From Acinetobacter rathckeae (GTDB lineage: Bacteria > Pseudomonadota > Gammaproteobacteria > Pseudomonadales > Moraxellaceae), in NCBI RefSeq assembly GCF_015627125.1, contig NZ_VTDO01000004.1, positions 124,001 to 188,000 of the forward strand: a DNA stretch of 64,000 bases, given 5' to 3'. The notes beneath the pieces are model-generated. The model searched no databases and had not been told where the DNA came from. It saw nothing but the letters and a program-made list of their open reading frames with translations. This document shows positions 9,033 through 19,600 of the stretch, in pieces. A program made the position numbers and the translations under genes. Within the stretch, counting starts at the first letter, position 1. Each line of letters starts with the position of its first letter.

Positions 9033-10106
9033 ATGATGACAACACTCAATTCACCACTAAAAATGGGCGATCTTGAACTGAAAAACCGCTTGGTTTTAGC
9101 ACCACTGACTCGCTCTCGAAGCACAGATGAACGTATTCCCACTGAACTCATGGTGGAATATTATCGTCAACGTGCCAATGCGGGTTTAATTCTAACTGAA
9201 GCCACGGTCATTTCTGAAGATGCCGTTGGCTATAAAAATACCCCGGGGCTGTGGAATAAAGAGCAAGCCACCGCATGGAAGAAAATTACTCAGGCAGTAC
9301 ATGAGCAAGGGGCAAAAATTGTCACGCAATTATGGCATGTAGGCCGAATTTCTGACCCTGAGCTATTGGCAGGAAAAACACCTGTTGCACCCAGTGCTAT
9401 ACAGCCTGAGGGTCATGTGAGTTTGTTACGTCCAATGCGTCCATACGTTACACCAAGAGCATTAGCTATTGATGAAATTAAAACCATTATTGCGCAATAT
9501 AAAGAAGCGGCAATACATGCCAAAGAAGCTGGTTTTGATGGCGTAGAGCTACATGCAGCCAATGGCTATTTGGTTGACCAGTTTTTACAAAGTGGGACGA
9601 ATCAACGTACAGATATGTATGGGGGTACATTAGAAAACCGAGCAAGATTATTGCTTGAAATTGTAGATGTACTGATTGAAGTTTGGGGTGCAGGGCGTGT
9701 CGGTGTACACATTGCCCCTCGTGGTGATTCGCATGATATGCATGATGATAACCCTGCCCAAACGTTTGGTTATGTGATGCAACAGCTCAGCCAACGCCAC
9801 ATTGCCTTTGTATTTTCGAGAGAGTATGAGGCTGAAGACAGTATTGGTTCTGAATTACGTCAACAATTTAATGGTGCTTGGATTGCCAATGAAAAGCTAA
9901 CGGCAGCGTCGGCAAAAGCATTATTGGCAGAAAATAAAGCCGATGCGGTGGCATTTGGTCAGTTGTTTATTGCTAATCCAGATTTGTTGGAGCGTTTAGA
10001 GCATGACTTACCTTTAAACCCAGTCGATTACAATACGCTGTATCCATCAGATGGTACTGATCTAAATAAAGGGTATACCGACTACCCAGCCATTAGTCAT
10101 CATTAA
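9033..10106 (+). CDS. Old Yellow Enzyme family alkene reductase (NemA-like)
   Basis: An FMN- and NAD(P)H-dependent reductase of electrophilic alkenes such as N-ethylmaleimide or 2-cyclohexenone. The 357-residue TIM barrel shows the N-terminal LAPLTRSRS, QLWHVGR, the active-site HAANGYLVDQFL pair of His and Asn that hold the substrate, the RTDMYGG motif and the phosphate-binding VAFGQLFIANPDL near the end. It lies 34 bases after the ArsR-type gene, which probably controls it. A perfect 11-bp hairpin (10118-10145) follows. The ATG at 9033 is followed immediately by a second ATG; either could be used. Confidence 0.93.
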   Translation: MMTTLNSPLKMGDLELKNRLVLAPLTRSRSTDERIPTELMVEYYRQRANAGLILTEATVISEDAVGYKNTPGLWNKEQATAWKKITQAVHEQGAKIVTQLWHVGRISDPELLAGKTPVAPSAIQPEGHVSLLRPMRPYVTPRALAIDEIKTIIAQYKEAAIHAKEAGFDGVELHAANGYLVDQFLQSGTNQRTDMYGGTLENRARLLLEIVDVLIEVWGAGRVGVHIAPRGDSHDMHDDNPAQTFGYVMQQLSQRHIAFVFSREYEAEDSIGSELRQQFNGAWIANEKLTAASAKALLAENKADAVAFGQLFIANPDLLERLEHDLPLNPVDYNTLYPSDGTDLNKGYTDYPAISHH

Positions 10107-10117
10107 AAATTGATATG

Positions 10118-10145
10118 TGCAAACGTCTTGTTATAGACGTTTGCA
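10118..10145 (+). terminator. Hairpin after the OYE reductase gene
   Basis: TGCAAACGTCT (10118-10128) and AGACGTTTGCA (10135-10145) form a perfect 11-bp stem with a 6-base loop, 12 bases after the stop. There is no T-run, so it may be a weak terminator or an mRNA 3'-end stabiliser. Confidence 0.55.
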
Positions 10146-10263
10146 GTCTAAGCACTAAGAAAATTGTTATAAAAATATAAAGCTTTTTTAATTATATTAA
10201 AACTTATTGAGCATTCGCATCTAAGAATATGAGATCTATCATATTTGAAAGGAATAAGATTCT

Positions 10264-11118
10264 ATGAAAAATATAGGTGCTATTTTAGTGGTACTAGGGG
10301 CAATATCTTATGCCACTGTAGGGGTTATTCTGGCATTAGCTAAACAGAATGGGTTTTCTATACAACAAATAATTGTGCCAATGTATTTTTTTGCTTTTCT
10401 TACTTTATTTATCTTATTTGTTTTTAGTGAAAAAAATAACTTATTGTCAAAGTTCGAAAGCTTATCATTTCTATTAGCTGGATTTTTAACTGTTTCAACA
10501 ACGTACTGCTTTTACCAAGCTCTAACCTATGTCGGTGTACCGCTTGCTACATTGTTTTTAATGCAGTCATCATGGATGACCCCTCTTCTGTCACATTTTC
10601 TTAGAAAAAATATTCCTTGTAAAAATAGCTTAATCACTATGTTGGTTGTGACGATTGGTATTTTTATCTCTTGTTATACGCCAGATTTAAGTTTCTCATT
10701 TTATGGCTTAATTTGGGGCGTAGGTGCAGCGTTTAGCTATAGTCTCATGTTAACATTTTCAGCAAACGTTGCTAAGAACAAAAACATTTTTGAAAAATCA
10801 GCAATGACCAGTTTGGGTGCATTATTGGTATCTGTTGTGTTATTTTCAGATCATGCCACTATCAATATCATGAGTCCTAATGCATTTTGGGCATTAATTT
10901 ATGCCTGTTTTTCTACCGTGCTTCCTTTAATTTTTTTAACGATTGGTACGCAAAAGACACCTAGTCACTGGGTTGGGCTTTTAATTGTGTCAGAGATTCC
11001 AGCAGCTTATATATTGTCTTATTTGTTTTTGTCTGAAAAAATATATTTTAATCAGATATTTGGGTGTATTTTTATTATGTTTGCTATAATATATCCTAAG
11101 AAAAAGCCTCTTCTATAA
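10264..11118 (+). CDS. EamA/DMT-superfamily transporter
   Basis: A 284-residue integral membrane protein with about ten hydrophobic segments in two repeated halves, as in EamA (drug/metabolite) transporters. Typical features are the N-terminal GAISYATVGVI helix, YQALTYVGVPLATLFLMQSSWMTP at the end of the first half and IPAAYILSYLFLSEKI near the C-terminus. The substrate cannot be predicted. A good ribosome binding site (AAAGGA) precedes the ATG. The gene is clearly more AT-rich than waaA and the OYE gene on either side, which hints at separate acquisition. Confidence 0.85.
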   Translation: MKNIGAILVVLGAISYATVGVILALAKQNGFSIQQIIVPMYFFAFLTLFILFVFSEKNNLLSKFESLSFLLAGFLTVSTTYCFYQALTYVGVPLATLFLMQSSWMTPLLSHFLRKNIPCKNSLITMLVVTIGIFISCYTPDLSFSFYGLIWGVGAAFSYSLMLTFSANVAKNKNIFEKSAMTSLGALLVSVVLFSDHATINIMSPNAFWALIYACFSTVLPLIFLTIGTQKTPSHWVGLLIVSEIPAAYILSYLFLSEKIYFNQIFGCIFIMFAIIYPKKKPLL

Positions 11119-11161
11119 AAACAGCCCTTTATTTGGCAAGATTGTTTTATAATATGGGTAA

Positions 11162-12472
11162 ATGACCATTGTTATAGGACTTCTCTTGCGCCCTCCGTTT
11201 TGGTATCAGCTTGCTTTAAAAGTCATTCAGCCGTTATATCGCTCTCGTATACGCAAACGTGCAACAGATGAAAATGCACTACAACAAGAGTTGTTGCAAC
11301 GCTTTGGCCCATTTTCTTCGCCTAAACATACACATAGCTTATGGTTTCATGCGGTATCTGTGGGTGAAACCAATGCCGCACAACCGCTTATAGAGCACTA
11401 CTTGGCACAAGGGCAATCTGTACTGGTGACCAATACCACTAAAACAGGTCAAGCCAGAGCCAAAGCATTGTTTGAAAAAAAATATCCTGATCTATTTCAA
11501 GCGGTTTTTTTACCTGCCGACCTTCGTGAAAATATCTTACAGTTTTTAGCGTGTTATCAACCAAAATTGGTTTTGCTGATGGAAACGGAGTTGTGGCCAA
11601 ACTTATTATCTTGTTTGCATGAGCAGGGCATTGCAACGTTATTACTCAATGCCAGATTATCGGCAAAATCTGCTCAAGGTTATGCGCGTTTTAAGCGTTT
11701 GACTGTACCGATGCTCCAACAATTAAATTGGATCGCGGCTCAAGATCAAGCCACGCTAAAGCGTTTCGAAAGCTTAGGAAAAGACGCACAGTGTATGCAA
11801 GTTTTGGGTAATATTAAGTTTGATATACATGCACCTGAATGGGTCGCCGAAAAAGCACGCACCTTGTATACAGCATGGCAATTACAACAGCGTAAAGTGT
11901 TGGTGCTTGCTAGTACACATGCACCAGAAGAACAGCAACTTGTGCAGGCACTATGTGAACATTTTAAGCAAGACCAAAGCCTATTGTGTATTGTTGTACC
12001 TAGACATCCCGAGCGGTTTGATGCTGTTTTTTCAGAGATTACACAGCTGGGCCTTTCGGTTAAACGTCGTAGTTTACAGCAGGTTGTCGATGCCGATACG
12101 CAAGTCTATTTAGCAGACAGCATGGGTGAATTGTGGTTGTGGTATGCTTTGGCACAGGTGGCTTATGTAGGTGGTTCACTCAATGAACCTGGGGGCGGGC
12201 ATAATATTTTAGAGCCAATTGCTTTGGGTGTTGCTACGGTACTTGGAAAAAACTATTTTAATTTTCAGACCATTGTCGATGAGTTTGTTGAAAAAAAAGC
12301 GGTAGAGGTGGTCGATACACCGACTCAAGCAGCTGAGCGTTTTATAGATTTGTTGCAACAGCAAGCACAGGGTATAGAAATGATGGCACAGGCGGATGCG
12401 GTATTTAAGCAAAATCAGGGCTCATTACAACGTCATATTGCACTGATTGATCGATTCTTGGCACAGTCATGA
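11162..12472 (+). CDS. waaA: 3-deoxy-D-manno-octulosonic acid (Kdo) transferase
   Basis: Transfers Kdo from CMP-Kdo to lipid A at the inner membrane, an essential step in lipopolysaccharide core assembly. The 436-residue GT-B glycosyltransferase has a hydrophobic N-terminal anchor, the WFHAVSVGE segment with the catalytic Glu, METELWPN, RLSAKSAQGY, ASTHAPEE, VPRHPER and the C-terminal GGSL...GGGHNILEP nucleotide-sugar site. Its stop overlaps the start of rsmE (ATGA). Confidence 0.95.
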   Translation: MTIVIGLLLRPPFWYQLALKVIQPLYRSRIRKRATDENALQQELLQRFGPFSSPKHTHSLWFHAVSVGETNAAQPLIEHYLAQGQSVLVTNTTKTGQARAKALFEKKYPDLFQAVFLPADLRENILQFLACYQPKLVLLMETELWPNLLSCLHEQGIATLLLNARLSAKSAQGYARFKRLTVPMLQQLNWIAAQDQATLKRFESLGKDAQCMQVLGNIKFDIHAPEWVAEKARTLYTAWQLQQRKVLVLASTHAPEEQQLVQALCEHFKQDQSLLCIVVPRHPERFDAVFSEITQLGLSVKRRSLQQVVDADTQVYLADSMGELWLWYALAQVAYVGGSLNEPGGGHNILEPIALGVATVLGKNYFNFQTIVDEFVEKKAVEVVDTPTQAAERFIDLLQQQAQGIEMMAQADAVFKQNQGSLQRHIALIDRFLAQS

Positions 12473-13173
12473 ATATTGTCCTTTTACCTCAAGATACACC
12501 CATCGCTTCAACAATATCCATTACAGAACCTCGCCAAGTTCAGCATATTCAAACCCATTTAAAGCTGGGTGTTGGCGATACGCTTAAAGTAGGTATTCGA
12601 AATGAGCTGCGTTATTTAACGCAAATTACTGCTGTGTCTGCACAAACGATAGATGTACAGATTTTAAAACCTGAAACCATACCACGTAAACGTACAATCA
12701 CATTGGTGTTGGCATTGCCGAGACCCAAGGTATTACGCCGTATCATTATGGATGCGGTGACGCTTGGGGTAGAAAAAATAATTTTAATACACAGCTATCG
12801 TGTAGATAAAAGTTATTGGCAAAGCCCACTGCTTGCTCAAATAGATGATTATATTACCCTTGGTTTAGAACAGGCGGGGGACACTGTTGCTCCTCAGGTC
12901 GAACTGCATAAGCGCTTTAAACCCTTTGTGGAAGATGTTTTGTCTGGCATGGTTTGTCCTGAACAGCCTGTATATGTCGCACACCCTTATGCAACCACTA
13001 CACATGAACACATGGCTGAACCTTGTTGTTTGGTGATTGGGCCTGAAGGTGGATTTATTGATTATGAAGTTGAGTTGTTTAAAAAAAACGGCTGCCAAAC
13101 TGTGAGTTTAGGCAACCGAATTTTGCGTACTGAAACAGCAATCCCTTATGTTTTAGGTTCGCTTTCTATTTGA
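12469..13173 (+). CDS. rsmE: 16S rRNA (uracil-1498-N3)-methyltransferase RsmE
   Basis: Methylates U1498 of 16S rRNA with S-adenosylmethionine. The 234-residue SPOUT-class protein has an N-terminal PUA-like domain (~1-70) and a knotted C-terminal domain with LALPRPKVLRRIIMDAVTLGV, IGPEGGF and the C-terminal SLGNRILRTETA motif that forms the knot and cofactor site. It is translationally coupled to waaA. Its last 28 bases overlap the 3' end of the convergent mscS gene. Confidence 0.95.
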   Translation: MNIVLLPQDTPIASTISITEPRQVQHIQTHLKLGVGDTLKVGIRNELRYLTQITAVSAQTIDVQILKPETIPRKRTITLVLALPRPKVLRRIIMDAVTLGVEKIILIHSYRVDKSYWQSPLLAQIDDYITLGLEQAGDTVAPQVELHKRFKPFVEDVLSGMVCPEQPVYVAHPYATTTHEHMAEPCCLVIGPEGGFIDYEVELFKKNGCQTVSLGNRILRTETAIPYVLGSLSI

Positions 13174-14099
13174 ACCGGTGGTGCTTGTGTAATTTGCTCT
13201 TGAATAGGATATGGAATACTAATCCCTTCTTTAGCAAATGCTGTCACAATTTCTTCGTGTACCATGCTTGCGGCGTTGAGTAGTGTCACGTTACTGGTAT
13301 CAATCCACCAACGAATATTTAGGTTAATGGCAAAATCACCCAGTGCAGTCACGTTTACTAAACTTGCAGGTTGGTTCAAAATATCTTTGTGGTTTTTCAA
13401 AATATCGAGTACAACCGCTTTGGCTTTTTGTACGTCATCATCATAGCCAATGCCCACATTAATTTCACAACGGCGTTGTGTATAGGCAGTTACTACAGTA
13501 ATTGAGCTGGTATAAACAGTTGCATTGGGAATCACGATACGACGTCCGTCATAAGAGCGTAGTGTGGTTGCTCGAATTTGAATGTCCTCAACCGTTCCTT
13601 CAAGTCCATTACAAATAATGGCATCGCCAATACGAAATGGTTCGCCTAATAAAATTAAAATACCAGACAGTAAGTTCTGGAAAATATCTTTAAATGCAAA
13701 ACCAATTGCAACCGAACCAATCCCTAAAGCACTCATTAATTGACCGGGTGAAAAACCTGGAATGGCAATCACTAAGGCAATTAAGAAACCAAAAAATATA
13801 ATAAACGTACTACCTACACGGTTCAGTACCAATACAAGGTTTTGCTTGGCATATGATCGGTTAGATAAAGCTCGAACCACAAATAATTTAAAAAATTTGG
13901 ATAAGAACCAAAAAATAATGAATACAATTATGGCAATACAGAGATAGGGTACACGCTCCCAAAAGCTGGCCACAATTTTATCTATGGTTTGGTAGGCATC
14001 ATGGTACTTGCTATTTTCATTAAATATGGCGTGTGTTTGTGTACTGACATTGTTGGCTAAATTTGCCATTGAATTTGTTTTTTCTTCTGCCACAGTCAA
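13146..14099 (-). CDS. Small-conductance mechanosensitive channel, MscS family
   Basis: Opens under membrane tension to release solutes after hypo-osmotic shock. The 317-residue protein has three N-terminal membrane helices, the pore-lining TM3 region (SALGIGSVAIGFAFKDIFQNLLSG) and the beta domain signature LGEPFRIGDAI...GTVEDIQIRATTLRSYDGRRIVIPNA. The family signatures are intact. Its coding end overlaps rsmE by 28 bases tail to tail. A strong hairpin upstream (14205-14235) separates it from the permease gene, so it has its own promoter. Confidence 0.93.
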   Translation of the reverse strand: MTVAEEKTNSMANLANNVSTQTHAIFNENSKYHDAYQTIDKIVASFWERVPYLCIAIIVFIIFWFLSKFFKLFVVRALSNRSYAKQNLVLVLNRVGSTFIIFFGFLIALVIAIPGFSPGQLMSALGIGSVAIGFAFKDIFQNLLSGILILLGEPFRIGDAIICNGLEGTVEDIQIRATTLRSYDGRRIVIPNATVYTSSITVVTAYTQRRCEINVGIGYDDDVQKAKAVVLDILKNHKDILNQPASLVNVTALGDFAINLNIRWWIDTSNVTLLNAASMVHEEIVTAFAKEGISIPYPIQEQITQAPPVQIESEPKT

Positions 14100-14204
14100 A
14101 TTCCCAAAAAATGAAAGTAATATTGTGCCTTAAATTCTAAATAAACTTAAACGCTTAATTACATAAACGCTATGAAAATGATCATGATATGTGAAATGTA
14201 AATA

Positions 14205-14235
14205 TTCAAAAGGGCGACTGTTTCGCCCTTTTGAA
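14205..14235 (-). terminator. Terminator after the GabP-like permease gene
   Basis: TTCAAAAGGGCGA (14205-14217) and TCGCCCTTTTGAA (14223-14235) make a perfect 13-bp stem with a 5-base loop, 29 bases after the permease stop. On the minus strand it ends in TTTTGAATATTT, a moderate U-tract. Confidence 0.8.
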
Positions 14236-14263
14236 GATATCTATTTATTCAACTTAAACAGTT

Positions 14264-15664
14264 TTATTGGACTTCAGTATCTGCTTTTGTGGTGCTTTGC
14301 GTGCCCCAATTAAGCTTTTGTGCCAACATGCCAATACAAACAATAACCAACGCTAAAATGGTGGTGTAGGTGACTTCTTTAAAGTAAGTGCCTTCGATCA
14401 GCATGGTGACCAAAGAGCCAATAATGAAAATAATCACTAAATAGGTCAGCCATGGAAATAACCACATTTTGAACGTTAACTCTTGGCCTTGAGCTTGCAT
14501 TTTTTTACGCATGCGTAACTGTGAAAAAGCAATCGCTAAGTAGACATAAAGTGCTACTGTACCTGTGGTGAGCATTAGAAAGTCATATACGTCCATGCTT
14601 TGCGTTGCTGTTAAATATACCGCCACAACAGAAAATAGGCTTGAGAAAATTACTGCAAATTTAGGACTGCTGTGCTCATTGACCTTTGCAAATGCTTTTG
14701 GCGCATCGCCACGTTTTGACAATGAAAATAGCATACGTGAGCAGGTGTATAGTGCTGAGTTAAAACAGCTACATACAGAAGTAAGTACCACAAAATTTAC
14801 AATATGGCGTGCTTCGGGGACTCCTAGTGCGGAGAGTACCACGCTGTAAGTACCCCATGTTGGGTCTTTAAGAAGAGGGTTGTTATACGGAATAAGGCAG
14901 ACGGTAATAAGCATAGAACCGACATAAAACAAAATAATACGCCAAACAATTGAATTAGATGCACGGCGAATTTCAAATGATGGGTTTTTAGATTCAGCGG
15001 CTGCAACAGTAATAATCTCGGCCCCCATATAGGCAAACATGACCCCAAGTAAAGCAGTGACTACCGAAGAAAAACCATTTGGCATCAGTCCTTGGTCTGT
15101 TAAATGGCCAATGCCTTGTGCTGTTGGCTCGGTTGCCCAAGGCCAAAAATGCATCACAGCAAGGCTACCAATGATAAGAAATACTACAATTGCAACGACT
15201 TTAATTAAAGCAAACCAAAACTCAAACTCGCCATATTTTTTAACATTTTGTAAGTTCACAGCAACCAGTGCCACAATGACTAACAGCATATAGCCCCAAA
15301 TTGGAAGAAACGGGAACCAACTGTGCAAGATTTTTCCTGCCACATAGGCTTCCCAGCCCATGAGTAAAGTCCAAAATGACCAATATAACCAACCTATAGT
15401 AAAGCCTGCCCATCGCCCAATGGCACGGTCTGCATAGGTTGAAAATGAGCCACTGTCTGGGTGAAGTACAGCCATTTCCCCAAGCATACGCATAATTAAA
15501 AAGACCAATAAACCGCCCAATGCGTATGCAAAAACAGCTGCAGGTCCTGTGGCATAAATCACACTACCTGACCCAATAAATAAAGAACCACCAATCACAC
15601 CAGCAATAGAAATCATTGCTAAATGGCGGGACTTTAACCCGCTTTGTAAATCTTGTTTAGCCAT
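14264..15664 (-). CDS. APC-family amino acid permease (GabP/AnsP type)
   Basis: A 466-residue permease with twelve membrane segments that imports an amino acid by proton symport. It closely resembles GABA permease: GLKSRHLAMISIAGVIGGSLFIGSG at the N-terminus, MRMLGEMAVLHPDSGSFSTYADRAIGRWAG, NLQNVKKYGEFEFWFALIKV and the SALYTCSRMLFSLSKRGDAP segment. Substrate specificity within the GabP/AnsP/CycA group cannot be settled from sequence. It is monocistronic with a strong terminator. Upstream is a 343-base AT-rich region shared with the divergent CrbR-like gene. Confidence 0.88.
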   Translation of the reverse strand: MAKQDLQSGLKSRHLAMISIAGVIGGSLFIGSGSVIYATGPAAVFAYALGGLLVFLIMRMLGEMAVLHPDSGSFSTYADRAIGRWAGFTIGWLYWSFWTLLMGWEAYVAGKILHSWFPFLPIWGYMLLVIVALVAVNLQNVKKYGEFEFWFALIKVVAIVVFLIIGSLAVMHFWPWATEPTAQGIGHLTDQGLMPNGFSSVVTALLGVMFAYMGAEIITVAAAESKNPSFEIRRASNSIVWRIILFYVGSMLITVCLIPYNNPLLKDPTWGTYSVVLSALGVPEARHIVNFVVLTSVCSCFNSALYTCSRMLFSLSKRGDAPKAFAKVNEHSSPKFAVIFSSLFSVVAVYLTATQSMDVYDFLMLTTGTVALYVYLAIAFSQLRMRKKMQAQGQELTFKMWLFPWLTYLVIIFIIGSLVTMLIEGTYFKEVTYTTILALVIVCIGMLAQKLNWGTQSTTKADTEVQ

Positions 15665-16007
15665 TCATTTGGCCTCCATACCTGATTATTTATTATGAAT
15701 TACTGTATGAATATGACCGATTTGTGACCGATAAAAAGAGCCAATTTGCTAGTTTCTGACAAGACCATTTTAAAAGATGTATATCGTCGTTTAATTTAGC
15801 GCTGTAATGTATAAGTAAAATTTGGGATTAAAATGCGTGTTTTTTTAAGTTTTATTGAACTAAGTCATTGTTTTAGCCCTTTAAACTAAAAAAAATTAAA
15901 AAAATAAATACAGCATAAGAAAAAAATGTAATATTCAATACATTAAGTAAACTTTTGATCAGAAAATGACATGACTGATCGTTTTGAATAGGTATGGCCA
16001 AGCGCTT
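15665..16007. other. Divergent promoter region between the permease and the CrbR-like regulator
   Basis: A very AT-rich stretch holding the upstream regions of two divergent genes. I find no convincing operator, RNA gene or conserved frame. A TTG at 15984, in frame with the regulator, was rejected as start because the ATG at 16008 begins the conserved receiver-domain sequence. Confidence 0.45.
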
Positions 16008-16658
16008 ATGAATATATTAATCGTTGATGATCACCCATTATTTCGCCATGCGCTCATTCAGGCAGTGCGACAGGGCTTTCCATTGGCGGACATTAAAGAA
16101 ACGGCTACAGTGAAAGAGTTTTATGCCCACTTAGAAAGTGGTACAGAACCAGATTTAGTTTTACTTGATCTGAATTTACCGGGTGCTTCAGGCTTTTCTG
16201 CATTGGTTCATGTTCGTGCCCAGTATCCGAGTATTCCAATTGTTGTGGTATCTGCACATGAAGAAGTCAGTATTATTCAACGTGCGATGGAACATGGTGC
16301 AATGGGCTATATTCCAAAATCTGCCAATCCACATTTAATTAGTGAAGCAATACAAGCTGTTTCGGATGGTGATTTGTGGTTGCCACCAAACTTGCCACAT
16401 CATAATCATGTCGAAGTCTGTACTGCTGATGAAACAGCACTGGCAGCCCGTATTCAATCACTGACACCACAGCAATTTAGAGTGTTGATGATGGTGGCAG
16501 AAGGCTTGTTAAATAAACAGATTGCTTATGACTTAGATGTGTCAGAAGCAACCATTAAAGCCCATGTGACAGCGATTTTTAGAAAACTGAATGTTCAAAA
16601 CCGCACGCAAGCAGTGTTAGCGATTAGTGTATTGAACATTCAAGAGAAAAAAATGTAG
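16008..16658 (+). CDS. LuxR-family response regulator (CrbR/ErdR-like)
   Basis: A 216-residue response regulator. The receiver domain (~1-120) has the acidic pair in VDDH, the phospho-acceptor Asp in LVLLDLNLPG (~54), the Ser of VVSAHEE and the Lys of IPKSANP. The LuxR-type DNA-binding domain (~150-210) contains LTPQQFRVLMMVAEGLLNKQIAYDL and SEATIKAHVTAIFRKL. It converges on an SSS-type hybrid kinase 7 bases away, the gene pairing and architecture known for CrbS/CrbR and MxtR/ErdR, which activate acetyl-CoA synthetase (acs) when acetate is used. The exact pathway is inferred from that architecture. Confidence 0.82.
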   Translation: MNILIVDDHPLFRHALIQAVRQGFPLADIKETATVKEFYAHLESGTEPDLVLLDLNLPGASGFSALVHVRAQYPSIPIVVVSAHEEVSIIQRAMEHGAMGYIPKSANPHLISEAIQAVSDGDLWLPPNLPHHNHVEVCTADETALAARIQSLTPQQFRVLMMVAEGLLNKQIAYDLDVSEATIKAHVTAIFRKLNVQNRTQAVLAISVLNIQEKKM

Positions 16659-16665
16659 AGCCGTT

Positions 16666-19600
16666 TTAGTCAAGTTTTAAGCCAGATAACCAAGCACGCA
16701 TAGATGCGGGCTTGAGTGGTTTTTTCAGCAAAGTGATTTGCTGCTGTTTCAGTTTTTGTGGCAAGTCAGGGTCTGAGTCGGCGGTAATGAGTGCAACGGG
16801 GACATCGGCTTGGCGATTTTTTTCAATAAAATCTAAGCCACGTTTATTTTGGTTTAAGTGTTGGTCAATCAACCACACTTGAATGTCATGTTGTTGAATC
16901 AGTTGTTCTGCTTCTTCAGGCTCTCTGGCTTTATACACCGTGTGCCCCCATTTTGTCAGTAGGGTGAGCATGCCTTCTAAAATGGCTTCGTCGTTATCTA
17001 AACATAAAATACGATAACAAGCGTTAGGTGCCACACTGCGTGCCATGGGTTGCGTATTGGCTTTAGGCGGTTCTATCAGTGGCACTTCAACCATAAAACA
17101 TGAACCACGTGCTAGTGTAGAGTACACATAAACTGGGTAGTCAAGCATACGCGTCATACGTTGTACAATTGCAAGCCCTAAGCCTAAGCCCTGTTCACCC
17201 CATGGTGAGGTGTGACCACAGCGTTCAAACTCTTGAAACAGTTTCATACGTTGTGCTTCGGCAATACCGGGGCCTGTGTCCCATACCCCAATTCGAATAT
17301 GATTGGCTTTAGAGGCGGAACGTAACACCCCAACAATGACTTTACCACTTGCGGTATAACGTAATGCATTACTCACAAAATTTTGAATAATACGGCGAAT
17401 CCATTGCTGGTCTGTATCAATCCAAAACTGTGCATCACGTACTTTAAACTGAATATTTCGCTGTGCTGCAATGGACTTAAACTGCATTTCTAAGTCACTG
17501 AGTAAGTCATGTAATGGATAGGCTTGGCGTTGTGGTTGAATACTTGCCCCTTCTAAGCGGGCAATATCTAGCAGTGCCGACAACATACTTTCAGCACCAT
17601 GCAATGCTCGGTCAAGTTGTTGTAAGGTATGCTGATCTTCTGTGGTGTGAATACTTTGTTCAAGTGCGGTACTAAATAAACGTGCCGCATGCATCGGTTG
17701 TAATAAGTCGTGACTGGCTGCTGCAATAAATCGGCTTTTCGATAAATTGGCTGTATCGGCTTGTTGTCGTGCAAGTTTTTGCTCTGCTAAAGCATTGGCT
17801 AACTGTTGGGTGCGTTCTTGTACACGAGCCTCAAGTACAGCTTCATTTTCACGAAAGGCCGTAATGTCGGCAAAGGTGGCGACAAAACCACCACCTTCAA
17901 TGGCATTGCCTCGAATCTGAATGACTCGGCCATCTTTTCTGACCCGTTCAAATTCATGGGCACTGCCAACTTGCATCCAATGAATACGTTTTCTGACATG
18001 TTCTTCGACCGAACCCGGCCCACAATCACCACGAATGGCATTGTAACGAATCAGGTCGGCAATTGGGCAACCGACATAAATCAGCTCTTTTGGATAATCA
18101 AAGAGTTTAATATATTGGTTGTTCCATGCCACAAGGCACATATTTTCATCGACCACGCTGACCCCTTGTGTCATGTGGTTAATCATGGTCATAAGCAAGT
18201 TTTGGTGAAAGCGTTGCCACTGTGATGCTTGGTCTAAAATATTCGCCACTTGTGCCACGCCAAGTCCATTATGTGCAAGGGCTGTTTTTAACAGTGTACG
18301 TGCCGATGCTGCACCAATACTACTGGCAAGGTATTGTTCGGTAAAATTCCACCACATGCCGTTGGCCACTTGGTTGGTATTTAACACCAGTGCATTGTGT
18401 TTACAAAATTGTTGGAAAGCCCGTTTGGTATTATCTTCCCCGGTAATTCGACTGGCGAGGGTAAGTAAGTCACCAATTTTGAGTCGTGCACCATCTTGGT
18501 GGGTATAGAAAGAGTCGCTCGGTTGTGTAGAAGCCTGTAGTTTTTGGTCATAATAAAAAAAACTTTCTGCTTGAATTTGTTCAGCAACACTTGGGCGGTA
18601 GTGCCGAGAAACCCAAATATAAAACACAATATTTAAGCCCAAAGACCACATCACGCCGTGGGTGAGGGGAGATAAATATTCAAAGCCAAGCAATGCTTCA
18701 GGGCGTAGTAAATAAATACCAAAAAGGCCATCATTGAGTAATGCCGAGTGGTCACTAGGGGTATTTAAAAAAACATATTTAATGAGTGTAGGTATAAATA
18801 AAGTGTAGGTCCAGAGTAAAAAGCCAATGCCTAACCCTGCATACACGCCTTGTTTACTACCGCCACGCCAATACAAACCACCAATGAGTGCAGGTGCAAA
18901 TTGTGCCACAGCACTAAAGGCCAATAGGCCTAAAACAGACAGCTGGGTTACGTTGTCAAAAACATGATAAAAAGAAAAACCCAGCAACATCACAAAAATA
19001 ATGCACAGACGGCGAGCAATTTTAAGTACGGCAGGTAGTTTTTTATGGTGCCGTGAAATAATACCAAACCGCCACAGGGCAGGCATAATAAGGTCATTGC
19101 TTAACATGGTAGAAATAGCCACAGAAGAGACCAAAAGCATACCTGTAGATGCAGAAAATCCACCTAAAAATGCCAGTAAAGACAGCCATTCATTTTGGTA
19201 GCTGAGTGGCAAAGTCAAGACTGCTAAGTCGCCAATACCAATGTGCTCATATTGGTGGTGTAAGGCCCAACTTGCGATGGGGAAAATGGCAATTGCAGTG
19301 ACGATGAGGTATGCCGAAAACCATTTTCTTGCCCCTTTAATATGCGTTTCATCACGTAGTTCGACCACTCCCACATGAAACTGGCGAGGTAAACAAAACA
19401 TGGCAAGCGCGGCTAGAATGGTTTGTACCCAAAAAGTGCTTGGTAGGCCTGTATTTTGAATATGTGTATATTGTTGTTTTAAATCAAGGCTAATTTGAAG
19501 CAGGCTTTGAGGGTCTTGCAGAATAAAAAATAGAGCAACACACAGTAATGCCACCAATTTCACAAAAGATTCAACCGCAACGGCAAGCATGAGTCCACCA

